Positions 1-8,354 of a stretch of 64,000 nucleotides of DNA are shown here, one piece after another. A program made the position numbers and the translations under genes. Below the pieces are notes generated by a model, which ran no database searches, was not told the DNA's origin, and saw nothing but the letters and a program-made list of their open reading frames with translations. Position 1 is the stretch's first letter. Each line of letters opens with the position of its first letter. Source of the DNA: Roseiarcus sp963779095 (lineage in GTDB: Bacteria; Pseudomonadota; Alphaproteobacteria; Rhizobiales; Beijerinckiaceae); contig CAVZWU010000022.1 of assembly GCA_963779095.1 (NCBI GenBank), positions 124,001-188,000 of the forward strand. Direction: 5' to 3'.

Positions 1-657
1 GTCGTCCGCGCCATCGCCGGCGCGACGGACGCCTATGAGATCATCGCCGGCGAGCGTCGCTGGCGGGCGGCGCAGCGGGCGGCCCTGCACGAGGTACCGA
101 TCATCATTGTCGAGGCCGGCGACCGCGAGGCGCTCGAACTCGCCATTGTCGAAAACGTGCAGCGGGCCGATCTCAATGCGCTCGAGGAGGGGGCTGGCTA
201 CGCCCAGCTCGGCGAGACTTACGGCTATTCGCATGGCGACATCGCCCGCGTCGTCAGCAAGAGCCGCAGCCATGTCGCCAACACCATACGCCTGACCCAT
301 CTGCCGGAACATACCCGCGCTCTGCTCGCGGGCGGACAAATCTCGGCCGGGCACGCACGCGCCCTGCTCGCGGTTCCCGATCCGGACGCGCTCGCCGACC
401 GCATCGTCGCCGAGAGCCTGACGGTCAGGGACATCGAGCGCCTGGGCGAGAATTCTGGCAAGAGCGCTCGGCCGCGCAAGGGGAACGCGCCCGTCGACGC
501 CGACACGAAGGCGCTCGAGGATAAGCTCACCCTCGAGCTTGGCGCGAAAGTGACGATCCGGCATAGCCGCGAGAGCGGCGAGATCCGCATCGCCTTCAAA
601 AGCCTCGACCAGCTCGACGATTTCTGCCGGAGGCTTTGCCAGCCGGCGGGTGGCTAG
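1..657 (+). CDS. parB: Chromosome-partitioning protein ParB, 3' part
   Basis: The frame is open from base 1, so the N-terminus lies outside the window; 218 codons remain. The visible part begins inside the ParB/Spo0J nuclease-like core with the conserved EIIAGERRWRAA motif, followed by the ELAIVENVQRADLNALEEG stretch, a helix-turn-helix (GDIARVVSKSRSHVANTIRL) that reads parS DNA, and a short C-terminal dimerisation region ending DDFCRRL. ParB clamps on parS near the origin and works with ParA to segregate replicated origins. Its place about 27 kb from the candidate oriC fits the usual closeness of parAB to the origin. Reading is clean, without frame breaks. Identity is secure; only the missing start is unknown. 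Confidence 0.96.
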   Translation, partial: VVRAIAGATDAYEIIAGERRWRAAQRAALHEVPIIIVEAGDREALELAIVENVQRADLNALEEGAGYAQLGETYGYSHGDIARVVSKSRSHVANTIRLTHLPEHTRALLAGGQISAGHARALLAVPDPDALADRIVAESLTVRDIERLGENSGKSARPRKGNAPVDADTKALEDKLTLELGAKVTIRHSRESGEIRIAFKSLDQLDDFCRRLCQPAGG

Positions 658-738
658 GCGGCGACTGACTGGCCGGCGTTGGCCCACATGGCTTCTGGAT
701 GACAAGAATCGTGGCGACGTGTTGTTATTTTCTGAAAC

Positions 739-757
739 GCCCACTTGGCGCTTTTTG
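739..757 (+). terminator. Possible intrinsic terminator after parB
   Basis: A short stem CGCC/GGCG with a five-base loop is followed by CTTTTT, 80 bases after the parB stop. The stem is only four base pairs, so it is a weak candidate. Confidence 0.3.
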
Positions 758-811
758 GGATACATATCGATCTGTTACTGATCTTTTGCGAGTCCCATAT
801 TTTCTGTTTTT

Positions 812-950
812 CGTCATGCCGGCTTGACCCGGCCATCCATAGAAACCCTGACTGACGCAACCAAGCTATTGATACCATGATAGATTATTGGATATTCCCG
901 GCAAATAGGCTGGCGATGCGTGGATGGCCGGGTCAAGCCCGGCCATGACG
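812..950. repeat. Inverted intergenic repeat pair
   Basis: The segment at 812-839 (cgtcatgccggcttgacc...) and the segment at 921-950 (tggatggccgggtcaagc...) are reverse complements apart from two single-base length differences. The arms are about 28-30 bases and sit about 80 bases apart, so the region could fold into a long cruciform or hairpin. Sequences of the type GTCATGGCCGGGCTTGACCC are common scattered intergenic palindromic repeats in Rhizobiales (recollection, not a search). It lies between two converging genes, where such elements often sit. Confidence 0.7.
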
Positions 951-1259
951 GGCCTTAGGTCTGTTTCTGAATTAGTTGAATTCCATAACCGGTATCGCCA
1001 TAAGCGCGGCCAGGCCGAGGAGCCGGAGGGCTTTTGGCGGAACGAACCCAAATGGCCCGCTCGAACGGTTCTGGAGCGATGCGCAACCAGCCCCGCCGGG
1101 CCTGTGCCGTGCCCGCGCAAGCCTCGCCGGCTCTGCGTCTTGCCCGCACGTGGGCATCGAGCCAAGCCCTTGAGCAAACTCTCGATTCCCGCCTGAGCGC
1201 GAATGACAACGGCGGGCCGCGCTCCAGCCACCGTTACCGCCCCAGAAACGCGAGCGTTT

Positions 1260-2291
1260 TCACCGGCCCCCGCCCCGCCTCCCCGACGCCACCGCCCATA
1301 AAGCCCGCGTCGCCAGAACCTCCGCAAGCTCCCCGTCCAGCCGCACCCGGGCGCTGGCCAGCCTGAGCGCCGGCAGGCGCTGAGCGATCAATTCCGTCGT
1401 CCAGCGCTCGGCCTGGCGCGCCAGCGCGCGCAGCGCCGATGGCGGCAATCTCACGAATAGCGCTTGGCGAGCAGCGTCAAATGGCCGGCCCTGATCCATC
1501 TCGAGCCTCAGCCGATGCAGAAGCGTCACCCGCGCGATCAGCCGGATCATCAGATAATCCGCGTCGCCCCCGTCATGAAAAAATCGGGCGAGCGCCGCCT
1601 CGACGGCGGGCAATTCCCCAAGCAAGGCATGGTCTATGACCGCGTCGAGATTGGACGGGGCCGCGTCCGCGACGATCGCCTCCACGTCCTCGACGGTGAT
1701 CTCCGCCTGTCCATGCGCATAGAGCATAAGCTTGGCGATCTCGCCGCGCGTCGTCCGGCGGTCGGCGCCGACCATGTCGACAAGCGCCGCGCGCGCGTCG
1801 GGCGCGATCGTGAGCCCCGCCCCGCGGGCTTCCGCGTCGATCAGGGATTGAAGCGCGTTCGTGTCGTCGGAATAGCACTCGATCGCCGCCCGCGCCGCCG
1901 AGCTTTCGAACGCCGTCCGCAACGCGGTTCCCTTCTTGAGCTGTCCCGCCTTGACGACGATCGTACAATCGGCCGGGGGCCGGGCGAACAGAGGTTCGAG
2001 CGCCGGCAGAAAATCGCGTCCCTGGGCATCGATCCAGATGGCGCGAGTCCCCCCGAACATCGAGATCGCATAAGCTTCGTCGGCAAGCGCGCCCGGATCG
2101 CGCGCGAGGGCGTCGCCCTCGAGGCGCACGAGCCGCAGCGGATCGAGATCATCGCCGATCCGGCTGCGAAGGATGGCTTTCACCCGTTCGTGCGCCAGCC
2201 CCTCGTCCTGCCCATGAACGAGATAGAACCCTATCTCCCTCGGCAGGCGCTGAATGAAGCCGTCGGCGGCGGCGCTGTTCACGATGCTCAT
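1260..2291 (-). CDS. holA: DNA polymerase III subunit delta
   Basis: This 343-residue protein matches the length and layout of HolA, the delta subunit of the clamp loader that opens the beta sliding clamp. The N-terminus carries the FYLVHGQDEGLAHERVKAIL segment (the degenerate P-loop-like region of delta). Further on are a VVKAGQLKKGTALR segment, a helical middle (AADRRTTRGEIAKLMLYA) and the C-terminal collar domain with YLMIRLIARVTLLHRL. It is read from the minus strand and converges on parB. In many Rhizobiales holA follows lptE and leuS; here the upstream neighbour is leuB, divergently transcribed, so that context is not conserved. No frame break. Confidence 0.93.
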   Translation of the reverse strand: MSIVNSAAADGFIQRLPREIGFYLVHGQDEGLAHERVKAILRSRIGDDLDPLRLVRLEGDALARDPGALADEAYAISMFGGTRAIWIDAQGRDFLPALEPLFARPPADCTIVVKAGQLKKGTALRTAFESSAARAAIECYSDDTNALQSLIDAEARGAGLTIAPDARAALVDMVGADRRTTRGEIAKLMLYAHGQAEITVEDVEAIVADAAPSNLDAVIDHALLGELPAVEAALARFFHDGGDADYLMIRLIARVTLLHRLRLEMDQGRPFDAARQALFVRLPPSALRALARQAERWTTELIAQRLPALRLASARVRLDGELAEVLATRALWAVASGRRGGGR

Positions 2292-2429
2292 GGCGTTGGC
2301 CCCGAGGCTGAATAGGCGCGGGCTCGCTCCGCTTCGGCTGTCGGCCGGAGGCCGACGCGGGCTTTCGCGCCAACCGGAAATCGTCTAGCACACGGGCCCG
2401 CTCTCCCCTGACATGAACGTGACGGACCT

Positions 2430-3545
2430 ATGGCGACTTTCAAGCTCCTGCTCTTTCCTGGCGACGGCATCGGTCCTGAGGTTATGGCCGAACTCGAGAA
2501 GATTATCGATCGCTTCAACAAGGAGAGCGTCGCCAGATTCGAGATCGAAAAGGGACTGGTCGGCGGCGGCGCGTATGACAAGCATGGAAAAGCGATCAGC
2601 GATTCCGACATGGAGCTTGCGCAAGCGGCCGACGCGATCTTCCTGGCCGCCGTCGGCGGTCCGAAATGGGACGGCGTGCCCTATGACGTTCGGCCCGAGG
2701 CGGGGCTGTTGCGTCTGCGCAAGGAGCTCGGCCTTTACGCCAACTTAAGGCCGGCGATCTGCTATCCGGCGCTCGCGGCCGCTTCGTCGCTCAAGCCCGA
2801 GGTCGTCGAGGGGCTCGACATCATGATCGTGCGCGAACTCACCGGCGGCGTCTATTTCGGCGAGCCAAAGGAGATCCGGGACCTCGGCAACGGCCAGAAG
2901 CGCGCGATCGACACCCAAGTCTACGACACCTACGAAATCGAGCGCATCGGGCGAACGGCCTTCGAGCTCGCCCGCGACCGCGCGGGCAAGGTCACTTCGG
3001 CCGAGAAGCGCAATGTGATGAAGTCCGGCGTCTTGTGGAACGAGGTGATGACCGCGTTGCACAAGCGGGAATATCCGGACGTCAAGCTCGAGCATCAGCT
3101 CGCCGACGCGCTCGGCATGCAGCTTGTGCGCTGGCCCAAGCAGTTCGACGTGATCGTCACCGACAATCTGTTCGGCGACATGCTGTCCGATGTCGCCGCG
3201 ATGCTGACCGGCTCGCTCGGCATGCTGCCGTCCGCTTCGCTCGGCGACGTCGATCCGAAAAGCCGCCGCCGCAAGGCGCTCTACGAGCCGGTGCACGGAT
3301 CGGCGCCCGACATCGCCGGCAAGGGGGTCGCCAATCCGATTGCGATGATCGGCTCGTTCGGCATGGCCTTGCGCTATTCGTTCGGGCTTGGCGAGGCGGC
3401 CGACAGGCTCGACGCCGCCATCGCCGCCGTGCTCGCCGCTGGCTTCCGGACCGCCGATATCCGCAGTGAAGGAGAGGCCCCAGTGTCGACGAGCGAAATG
3501 GGCGACGCGATCCTGGCCGAACTGGCGGGGAATGCGAGGCGGTGA
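2430..3545 (+). CDS. leuB: 3-isopropylmalate dehydrogenase
   Basis: LeuB oxidises and decarboxylates (2R,3S)-3-isopropylmalate with NAD+ to 2-oxoisocaproate, the third step of leucine synthesis, in the cytoplasm. The 371-residue length is typical. It begins FKLLLFPGDGIGPEV (the GDGIGPEV start of the family). It contains ERIGRTAFELAR with the substrate-binding arginines, and the family signature NLFGDMLSDVAAMLTGSLG around residues 245-265, with the metal-binding Asp residues. GSAPDIAGKGVANPIA near residue 290 is the NAD-binding loop. The start at 2430 leaves 138 bases to the divergent holA; I see no strong Shine-Dalgarno, so the exact start is slightly uncertain. Confidence 0.96.
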   Translation: MATFKLLLFPGDGIGPEVMAELEKIIDRFNKESVARFEIEKGLVGGGAYDKHGKAISDSDMELAQAADAIFLAAVGGPKWDGVPYDVRPEAGLLRLRKELGLYANLRPAICYPALAAASSLKPEVVEGLDIMIVRELTGGVYFGEPKEIRDLGNGQKRAIDTQVYDTYEIERIGRTAFELARDRAGKVTSAEKRNVMKSGVLWNEVMTALHKREYPDVKLEHQLADALGMQLVRWPKQFDVIVTDNLFGDMLSDVAAMLTGSLGMLPSASLGDVDPKSRRRKALYEPVHGSAPDIAGKGVANPIAMIGSFGMALRYSFGLGEAADRLDAAIAAVLAAGFRTADIRSEGEAPVSTSEMGDAILAELAGNARR

Positions 3546-3619
3546 GCGACGCGCGCGCTGATTGACAGCGCCTGCCCGGCGCGGCCAACCTGTCGGCTTC
3601 CGTAAGGAGCCCGCTCCCG

Positions 3620-4786
3620 ATGCCGATCCGATCCGCGATCAACGATCTCGTTCCCGACGTTCAGGCCTGGCGCCGCGAAATCCACCAGAATCCGGGGCTC
3701 ATGTACGACGTCGAGGGCACCGCCCGGTTTGTCGCCGACCGGCTTCGCGCCTTCGGCTGCGACGAGGTCAGAACCTCGATCGGCCGCACGGGCGTGGTCG
3801 GCGTGATCCGCGGCGCCAAGGGATCGAGTGAGCGCACGATCGGGCTTAGGGCGGACATGGACGCGCTGCCGATCGAAGAGGAGACCAATCTCCCCTATCG
3901 CTCGAAAATCCCCGGCAAGATGCACGCCTGCGGCCACGACGGGCACACCGCGATGCTGCTTGGCGCGGCGCAGCGTCTTGCTGAGACGCGCGACTTTGCC
4001 GGGAACGCCGTGGTGATCTTTCAGCCCGCCGAAGAGGGCGGCGCGGGCGCGATGGCGATGATTGACGACGGGCTGATGGACAAGTTCGGCATCGAGGAAG
4101 TCTACGGCATGCACAACATGCCGTCCCTGCCGGTCGGCTCCTTCAGGCTCAGGAAGGGGCCGCTGATGGCGGCGGCGGACGAAATCACGATCACCATCGA
4201 AGGACAGGGCGGCCATGGAGCGATGCCGCATCACGGCGTCGATCCAGTGGTTGTCGGGGCGCAGATCGTGGTCGCCTTGCAAACCATCGTTTCGCGCAAT
4301 GTCGATCCGCTCGATTCCTGCGTCGTCTCGGTCACCCGCTTCGAGGCCGGCACGGCGAGCAACATCATCCCCCAATCGGCGTGGCTCAACGGCACGGTCC
4401 GCACGCTCAAGGCCGCGACCCGCGACGCGGTCGAAAAGCGGATCCACGAGATTGCCGCCGGCATTGCCGCGGCGGGCGGCGCGACGGCGCGGGTCGAGTA
4501 TCGCCGCGGCTATCCGACGACGGTCAATCACCCCAAAGAGACCGACTTCGCCACCAAGGTCGCCCGCAAGGTCGCGGGCGAATCTCAAGTCGATCCGAAC
4601 GCCGAGCCGGTCATGGGCGCGGAAGACTTTTCCTTCATGCTCGAGGCGCGGCCGGGCGCGTTCATCTTCATCGGCAACGGCGACACCGCCAAGCTGCATC
4701 ACCCGTCATACGACTTCAACGACGCCGCCCTGCCCTATGGCATGAGCTATTGGGTCGAGCTGGTGGAGACGGCGCTCGCGCCCTGA
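3620..4786 (+). CDS. M20-family amidohydrolase (HipO/AbgB-like)
   Basis: A 388-residue metallo-amidohydrolase of peptidase family M20D, the group that includes hippurate hydrolase and N-acyl-amino-acid deacylases. It hydrolyses an amide bond of an N-acylated amino acid; the natural substrate cannot be read from sequence. Visible hallmarks are RADMDALPI (about 80), the metal-binding HACGHDGHTAMLLGAA (about 100), PAEEGGAGA (about 140), the dimerisation-domain loop GQGGHGAMPHHGVDPV, and the C-terminal GAEDFSFMLEARPG and KLHHPSYDFND motifs that supply the last metal ligands. A TAAGGAG-like ribosome site lies just upstream of ATG 3620. It follows leuB in the same direction after 74 bases, but a functional link is not obvious. 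Confidence 0.9.
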   Translation: MPIRSAINDLVPDVQAWRREIHQNPGLMYDVEGTARFVADRLRAFGCDEVRTSIGRTGVVGVIRGAKGSSERTIGLRADMDALPIEEETNLPYRSKIPGKMHACGHDGHTAMLLGAAQRLAETRDFAGNAVVIFQPAEEGGAGAMAMIDDGLMDKFGIEEVYGMHNMPSLPVGSFRLRKGPLMAAADEITITIEGQGGHGAMPHHGVDPVVVGAQIVVALQTIVSRNVDPLDSCVVSVTRFEAGTASNIIPQSAWLNGTVRTLKAATRDAVEKRIHEIAAGIAAAGGATARVEYRRGYPTTVNHPKETDFATKVARKVAGESQVDPNAEPVMGAEDFSFMLEARPGAFIFIGNGDTAKLHHPSYDFNDAALPYGMSYWVELVETALAP

Positions 4787-4939
4787 AAGCCGTGTTCCGA
4801 GGAGGCACCTGTTGCATGACTGTTTCCCATAGCCCGACCCTTTTTGAGGTCGAAAACGCGTTTCAGCCTGCAAAAGAGATAAGTGACGCCCGACGGTTTG
4901 CTGGCAGGGCAAAGGCGGTCGGCGCTGTATTCCTCGGAC

Positions 4940-6032
4940 CGTGCCTATCCGGTTGACTCAGACACCCACTAGGGCTAGTAGCCGCAGTTATGGCGGCTTT
5001 GGACATTCACCAGCGGGACGATCTGGCTTTTCCCCAATCGCTCCCCGAATTTCAGAAGCTGTTTCCTAATGACGCGGCGTGTGCTGTCTATCTTGGGCGC
5101 GCGCGTTGGCCTGACGGTTTTGTCTGCTCGCATTGCGGCGTGATTGGTGAACCCTTCCGCATTGCAACCCGACCCGGTGTTCTGGAATGCCGCGCGTGTC
5201 GACGCCAAACCGGCCTCTTGGCCGGCACGGTCATGGAGCGCAGTCATACGCCGCTTAGCGTCTGGTTCTGGGCCGCGTATCTCGTCGCCAGCCAGACGCC
5301 GGGCATGTCGGCGGTTCAGTTTCAGCGGCAACTTGGGCTGACACGATACGAAACTGCGTTTGGCATCCTTCACAAACTGCGCGCCGGCATGGTGCGGCCG
5401 GACCAGGATCGTATCGGTGGTCGGGCGAAAGAGCATGTCGAGGTCGATGAGACCTGGGTCGGTGGAAGGACGCGCGGCGATGGCCGAGGCATCCACCACA
5501 AAACATTGGTGTCCGCCGCTGTCGAGGTTCGCCATCGCAAGCCGGGGACGGCGCAAGACAAGCGCAGGGACGGTCGCTATGCCGGTCGTGTGCGATTGGC
5601 CATCGTCGCCGACCGCAGCGCCAATTCCTTATGCGGCTTTGTCGAGAACGCCGTCATGCCAGCCTCGCTGATCGTCACCGACGATTGGAGCGGCTACGTC
5701 AGCTTGCGTAAGCGGGGCTACGACCATCATCCGATTGCCGAAAGCGGCGATCCCGAAATTGCCGAACAGTTCATGCCGATGATTCATCTCGTCTTCTCCA
5801 ATTTGAAGACCTGGCTCAACGGCATCCACCACGGCGTGAGCGCCAAGCATCTACAAGCTTACCTCAACGAATTCACGTTCCGCTTCAACCGGCGCTTCTA
5901 CCCGTTCAACGCCTTCCGCTCGCTGCTCGGCATCGCGGGCGACGTCGAGGCGCCAACCTATGCCCAGCTTTAATTCGGGAGAATGGGTCCACCCTACATA
6001 TGGTGGGTGTCTGCCTTAACCGGATAGGCACG
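4940..6032 (+). mobile_element. IS1595-family insertion sequence, copy 1
   Basis: A 1093-base element bounded by near-perfect terminal inverted repeats: the left end begins CGTGCCTATCCGGTT and the right end is its complement, with the match running on to the conserved CAGACACCCAC. It encodes one transposase. The second copy, inverted, is at 8355-9444. Unlike copy 2, the bases flanking copy 1 (CCTCGGAC left, CTACGACG right) are not a duplication. The ATPase segment that should lie at this junction, with Walker A, is missing, so an adjacent deletion probably accompanied or followed insertion. Confidence 0.88.
4990..5973 (+). CDS. IS1595-family transposase
   Basis: A 327-residue transposase of the IS1595/ISXO2 type. 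The N-terminus carries a zinc ribbon (CSHCG about residue 48 and CRACRRQTG about residue 75). The DDE-type core follows, with VEVDETWVGG for the first Asp, LIVTDDWSGY for the second, and a C-terminal KTWLNGIHHGVSAKHLQAYL segment with the remaining acidic/His residues. It is intact and differs from copy 2 by an N/D change near residue 211 and one extra residue near 253 (ESGDPE against ETRPE), so the two copies are not fresh duplicates. Confidence 0.93.
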   Translation: MAALDIHQRDDLAFPQSLPEFQKLFPNDAACAVYLGRARWPDGFVCSHCGVIGEPFRIATRPGVLECRACRRQTGLLAGTVMERSHTPLSVWFWAAYLVASQTPGMSAVQFQRQLGLTRYETAFGILHKLRAGMVRPDQDRIGGRAKEHVEVDETWVGGRTRGDGRGIHHKTLVSAAVEVRHRKPGTAQDKRRDGRYAGRVRLAIVADRSANSLCGFVENAVMPASLIVTDDWSGYVSLRKRGYDHHPIAESGDPEIAEQFMPMIHLVFSNLKTWLNGIHHGVSAKHLQAYLNEFTFRFNRRFYPFNAFRSLLGIAGDVEAPTYAQL

Positions 6033-6520
6033 CTACGACGTTCCCAAAACCAAGAAATTGATCCATAGCTCGTCCCCAAAGCTCAGCGCAAAGCTATTCG
6101 GAATCGGCGGAGAAGTTACAACTCAGCACAGTCACGAAGAGACGCGTGAAGCCGTCACCGTTTCACAGTCAGTTGATACAATTTGTGAGAACATAGTTAC
6201 AAATTTAGTTGACCACAATTTGACAAGAGACGGGATTATTTTTATAATCGACGAGTTTGATCAGATAAGAGACCCTTCTGGAATTGCGTCATTTCTAAAG
6301 GCTATCGCTACCAATACTCAAAAAGTTAAGTTTTGTATGGTTGGTGTAGCCAATGACATTCAAGAGCTAATGCAAGAGCACGAATCTTCTGATAGGCTAT
6401 TTGCCGGAACAATCGTGGCTCTTGAGCCGATGTCGAGAGCAGAATTGGGAGAGATCATTGAACTTTCACAAAGAAATATCAATGATTACATTATCTTCTC
6501 GGATGAGGCAAGAAATCAAC

Positions 6521-8092
6521 GTAACTCCCAAGCCGGGTGAGTCCGAATTGTCACACGGTGTGTGAGATCGTTGAGGTTTTGCGAGATTTTCGAGACGGGC
6601 GGGGGCGAACCGTGAGTCAAGGTGGGGATGATTCTCCCTGCCGAAGTTCAGGCGCTGATCGAAGCGCTCCGGAGCGAGATTTCCGCGCTTCGCTCGGAGG
6701 TCGCCGATTTGCGGCGGGAGAACGAGGGCCTTCGAGCCGAGAACGCCGAGCTTCGGCGCCGGCTGGATCTGGACAGCACGACGAGCTCCAAGCCGCCTTC
6801 GAGCGACGGGCTGAGGAAGAAGTCGCGCCTTCCCGGCAGCCTTCGCGGCCGTTCGGGCAAGGCGAGCGGGGGACAGCGGGGCCACAAGGGCGACACGCTG
6901 CGGCGGACGGCGACGCCCGACTGGGTCGTCCGACACGAGGCTGCGGCGTGCCGGCGCTGCCGGGCGGCGCTCGCGGCTTCGATGCAGACCGGGGTGGAGA
7001 CGCGTCAGGTGTTCGACCTGCCCGAGCGGCTGATCGAGGTCACGGAGCACCAGGGCGCCATCTATGCCTGCGCCCGATGCCGCGGCGTGACGCGGGCTGC
7101 GTTCCCCGACGGCGTGATCTCGCCGACCCAATATGGCGAGCGCATCAAGGCGGCGGCGGTCTATCTCAACGTGCAGCAGCTTGTGCCCGAGGACCGGACG
7201 GCGCAGGCGCTTCAGGACCTGTTCGGCGCGCCGCTCGTCTGCCCGGCGAGCGTGATCGCGTGGATGGGCAAGAAGGCTCAGGCTCTGGAGGGCGTCTATC
7301 AGGCGATCGGGACGCGCGTCGGCGGGGCCAAGGTCAGGCATCTCGACGAAACCGGCTTTCGCATCGCAGGCTCCCTGCAATGGCTGCATACGACGTCGAG
7401 CCGGAGCCATACCTTCTACCGGGTCGGAGCGGCGCGCGGCGATGTTCCCGCAGGGTTGAAGGGCGGCGTCGTCGTGCATGACCATTTCCGCCCCTACAAC
7501 GCCCTCGCGGACGTCGCTCACGCCTTCTGCAACGCCCATCACCTGCGCGAACTCAAGGCGCTCATCGAGATCGACAAGGAGCCGTGGGCGCAAGCCATGC
7601 GCGACGTCCTCCTCGACGCCGCAAAGGCCGTGCGCCAAGCCAAAGAGGCCGGCGCCCGGGCGCTCGAACCCGAACGCGTGCAAGGCTTCGTCGACCGCTA
7701 CTGGCAGGCCGTTCGGGAAGGGCTCGCCTTCCATCGCGCCCTGCCGGCCTTCGATCCTTCGCCCGGCTCGAAAAAACGAAAGAAGCAGCGCCCAGGCCAT
7801 AATCTCCTCATCCGCTTCAAGACCTTCAAGGACGAGACCCTGCGCTTCCTCGTCGACTTCGACGTCCCGTTCACCAATAACCTGGCCGAACAGGACCTGC
7901 GCATGGCCAAGGTCAAAATGAAAATCTCGGGCGGCTTCCGCACCTTCGAAGGCGCTCACGTCTTCGTCCGCATGAGGTCCATCGTCTCCACCGCACGAAA
8001 GCACGGCCTCAACATTCTCAAAGCCCTCACCGCAAACCCCTCCCAACTCCTCCTCGCAATCGCAGCCTGAAAACAGACGGCTTGGGAGTTAC
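6521..8092 (+). mobile_element. IS66-family insertion sequence, copy 1 (ISBst12-like layout)
   Basis: A 1572-base element starting GTAACTCCCAAGCCGGG and ending CGGCTTGGGAGTTAC. It is flanked by the direct repeat GAAATCAAC (6512-6520 and 8093-8101), consistent with the eight-base duplication of IS66 elements. Only the large tnpC-type transposase is present; the accessory tnpA and tnpB genes of classical IS66 are absent, as in the ISBst12 subgroup. Removing the element plus one repeat restores the ATPase reading frame exactly, which proves the insertion site. Copy 2 at 33170-34741 has the same length and orientation. Confidence 0.93.
6622..8070 (+). CDS. IS66-family transposase (TnpC type)
   Basis: A 482-residue transposase. 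Residues about 5-55 form a leucine-rich coiled coil (EIAL/ENEGL repeats); residues 60-90 are a basic linker with SSKPPSSDG, typical of IS66. A zinc-binding region with CRRCRAAL and CARCRG follows. The catalytic domain has HLDETGFRIAG (first Asp) and VVHDHFRPYN (second Asp), and FTNNLAEQDLRMAKVKMKIS near residue 430 supplies the catalytic Glu. The first codon could be GTG 6622 or ATG 6628; neither has a clear ribosome site. No frame break. Confidence 0.94.
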   Translation: MGMILPAEVQALIEALRSEISALRSEVADLRRENEGLRAENAELRRRLDLDSTTSSKPPSSDGLRKKSRLPGSLRGRSGKASGGQRGHKGDTLRRTATPDWVVRHEAAACRRCRAALAASMQTGVETRQVFDLPERLIEVTEHQGAIYACARCRGVTRAAFPDGVISPTQYGERIKAAAVYLNVQQLVPEDRTAQALQDLFGAPLVCPASVIAWMGKKAQALEGVYQAIGTRVGGAKVRHLDETGFRIAGSLQWLHTTSSRSHTFYRVGAARGDVPAGLKGGVVVHDHFRPYNALADVAHAFCNAHHLRELKALIEIDKEPWAQAMRDVLLDAAKAVRQAKEAGARALEPERVQGFVDRYWQAVREGLAFHRALPAFDPSPGSKKRKKQRPGHNLLIRFKTFKDETLRFLVDFDVPFTNNLAEQDLRMAKVKMKISGGFRTFEGAHVFVRMRSIVSTARKHGLNILKALTANPSQLLLAIAA

Positions 8093-8354
8093 GAAATCAA
8101 CTAATTTCAATCGCCCAAGGTCACCCGTACCTAATTCATCTCATCGGCAAATTTGCGTTTCGTGCGGCGTACATGGCCTCAAAAAGGATTATCGATAGCG
8201 AGGCTGTGAGTGCCGTTCTGAGAAGCATAGCCGAGAATGCGTCCGACCCGGTGTTAGAAGGTCGATATAGGAAAGCGGTTGCATCGTCAGCTCAACGTGA
8301 GGACGTTTTAAAAGCCTTCGCGACTGCCGTTGACGACCGAAGCGAAGTATGGAC

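Larger units (their letters stand above)
658..1259. other. Gene-free interval between parB and holA
   Basis: About 600 bases separate the convergent ends of parB (+) and holA (-). No reading frame here resembles a protein; the overlapping short frames on both strands are typical of GC-rich noise. It holds a weak terminator-like hairpin just after parB and an inverted repeat pair (separate entries). The rest, about 955-1250, has no structure I can name. Confidence 0.7.

Noticed and set aside
3374..4702. Minus-strand frame of 442 codons
   Set aside because: Antisense to the M20 amidohydrolase; no motifs of its own.
6466..8046. Minus-strand frame of 526 codons across IS66 copy 1, and the similar 584-codon frame at 32941-34695
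   Set aside because: Antisense shadow of the transposase; its composition follows the GC-rich codon pattern of the real strand and no domain is recognisable.
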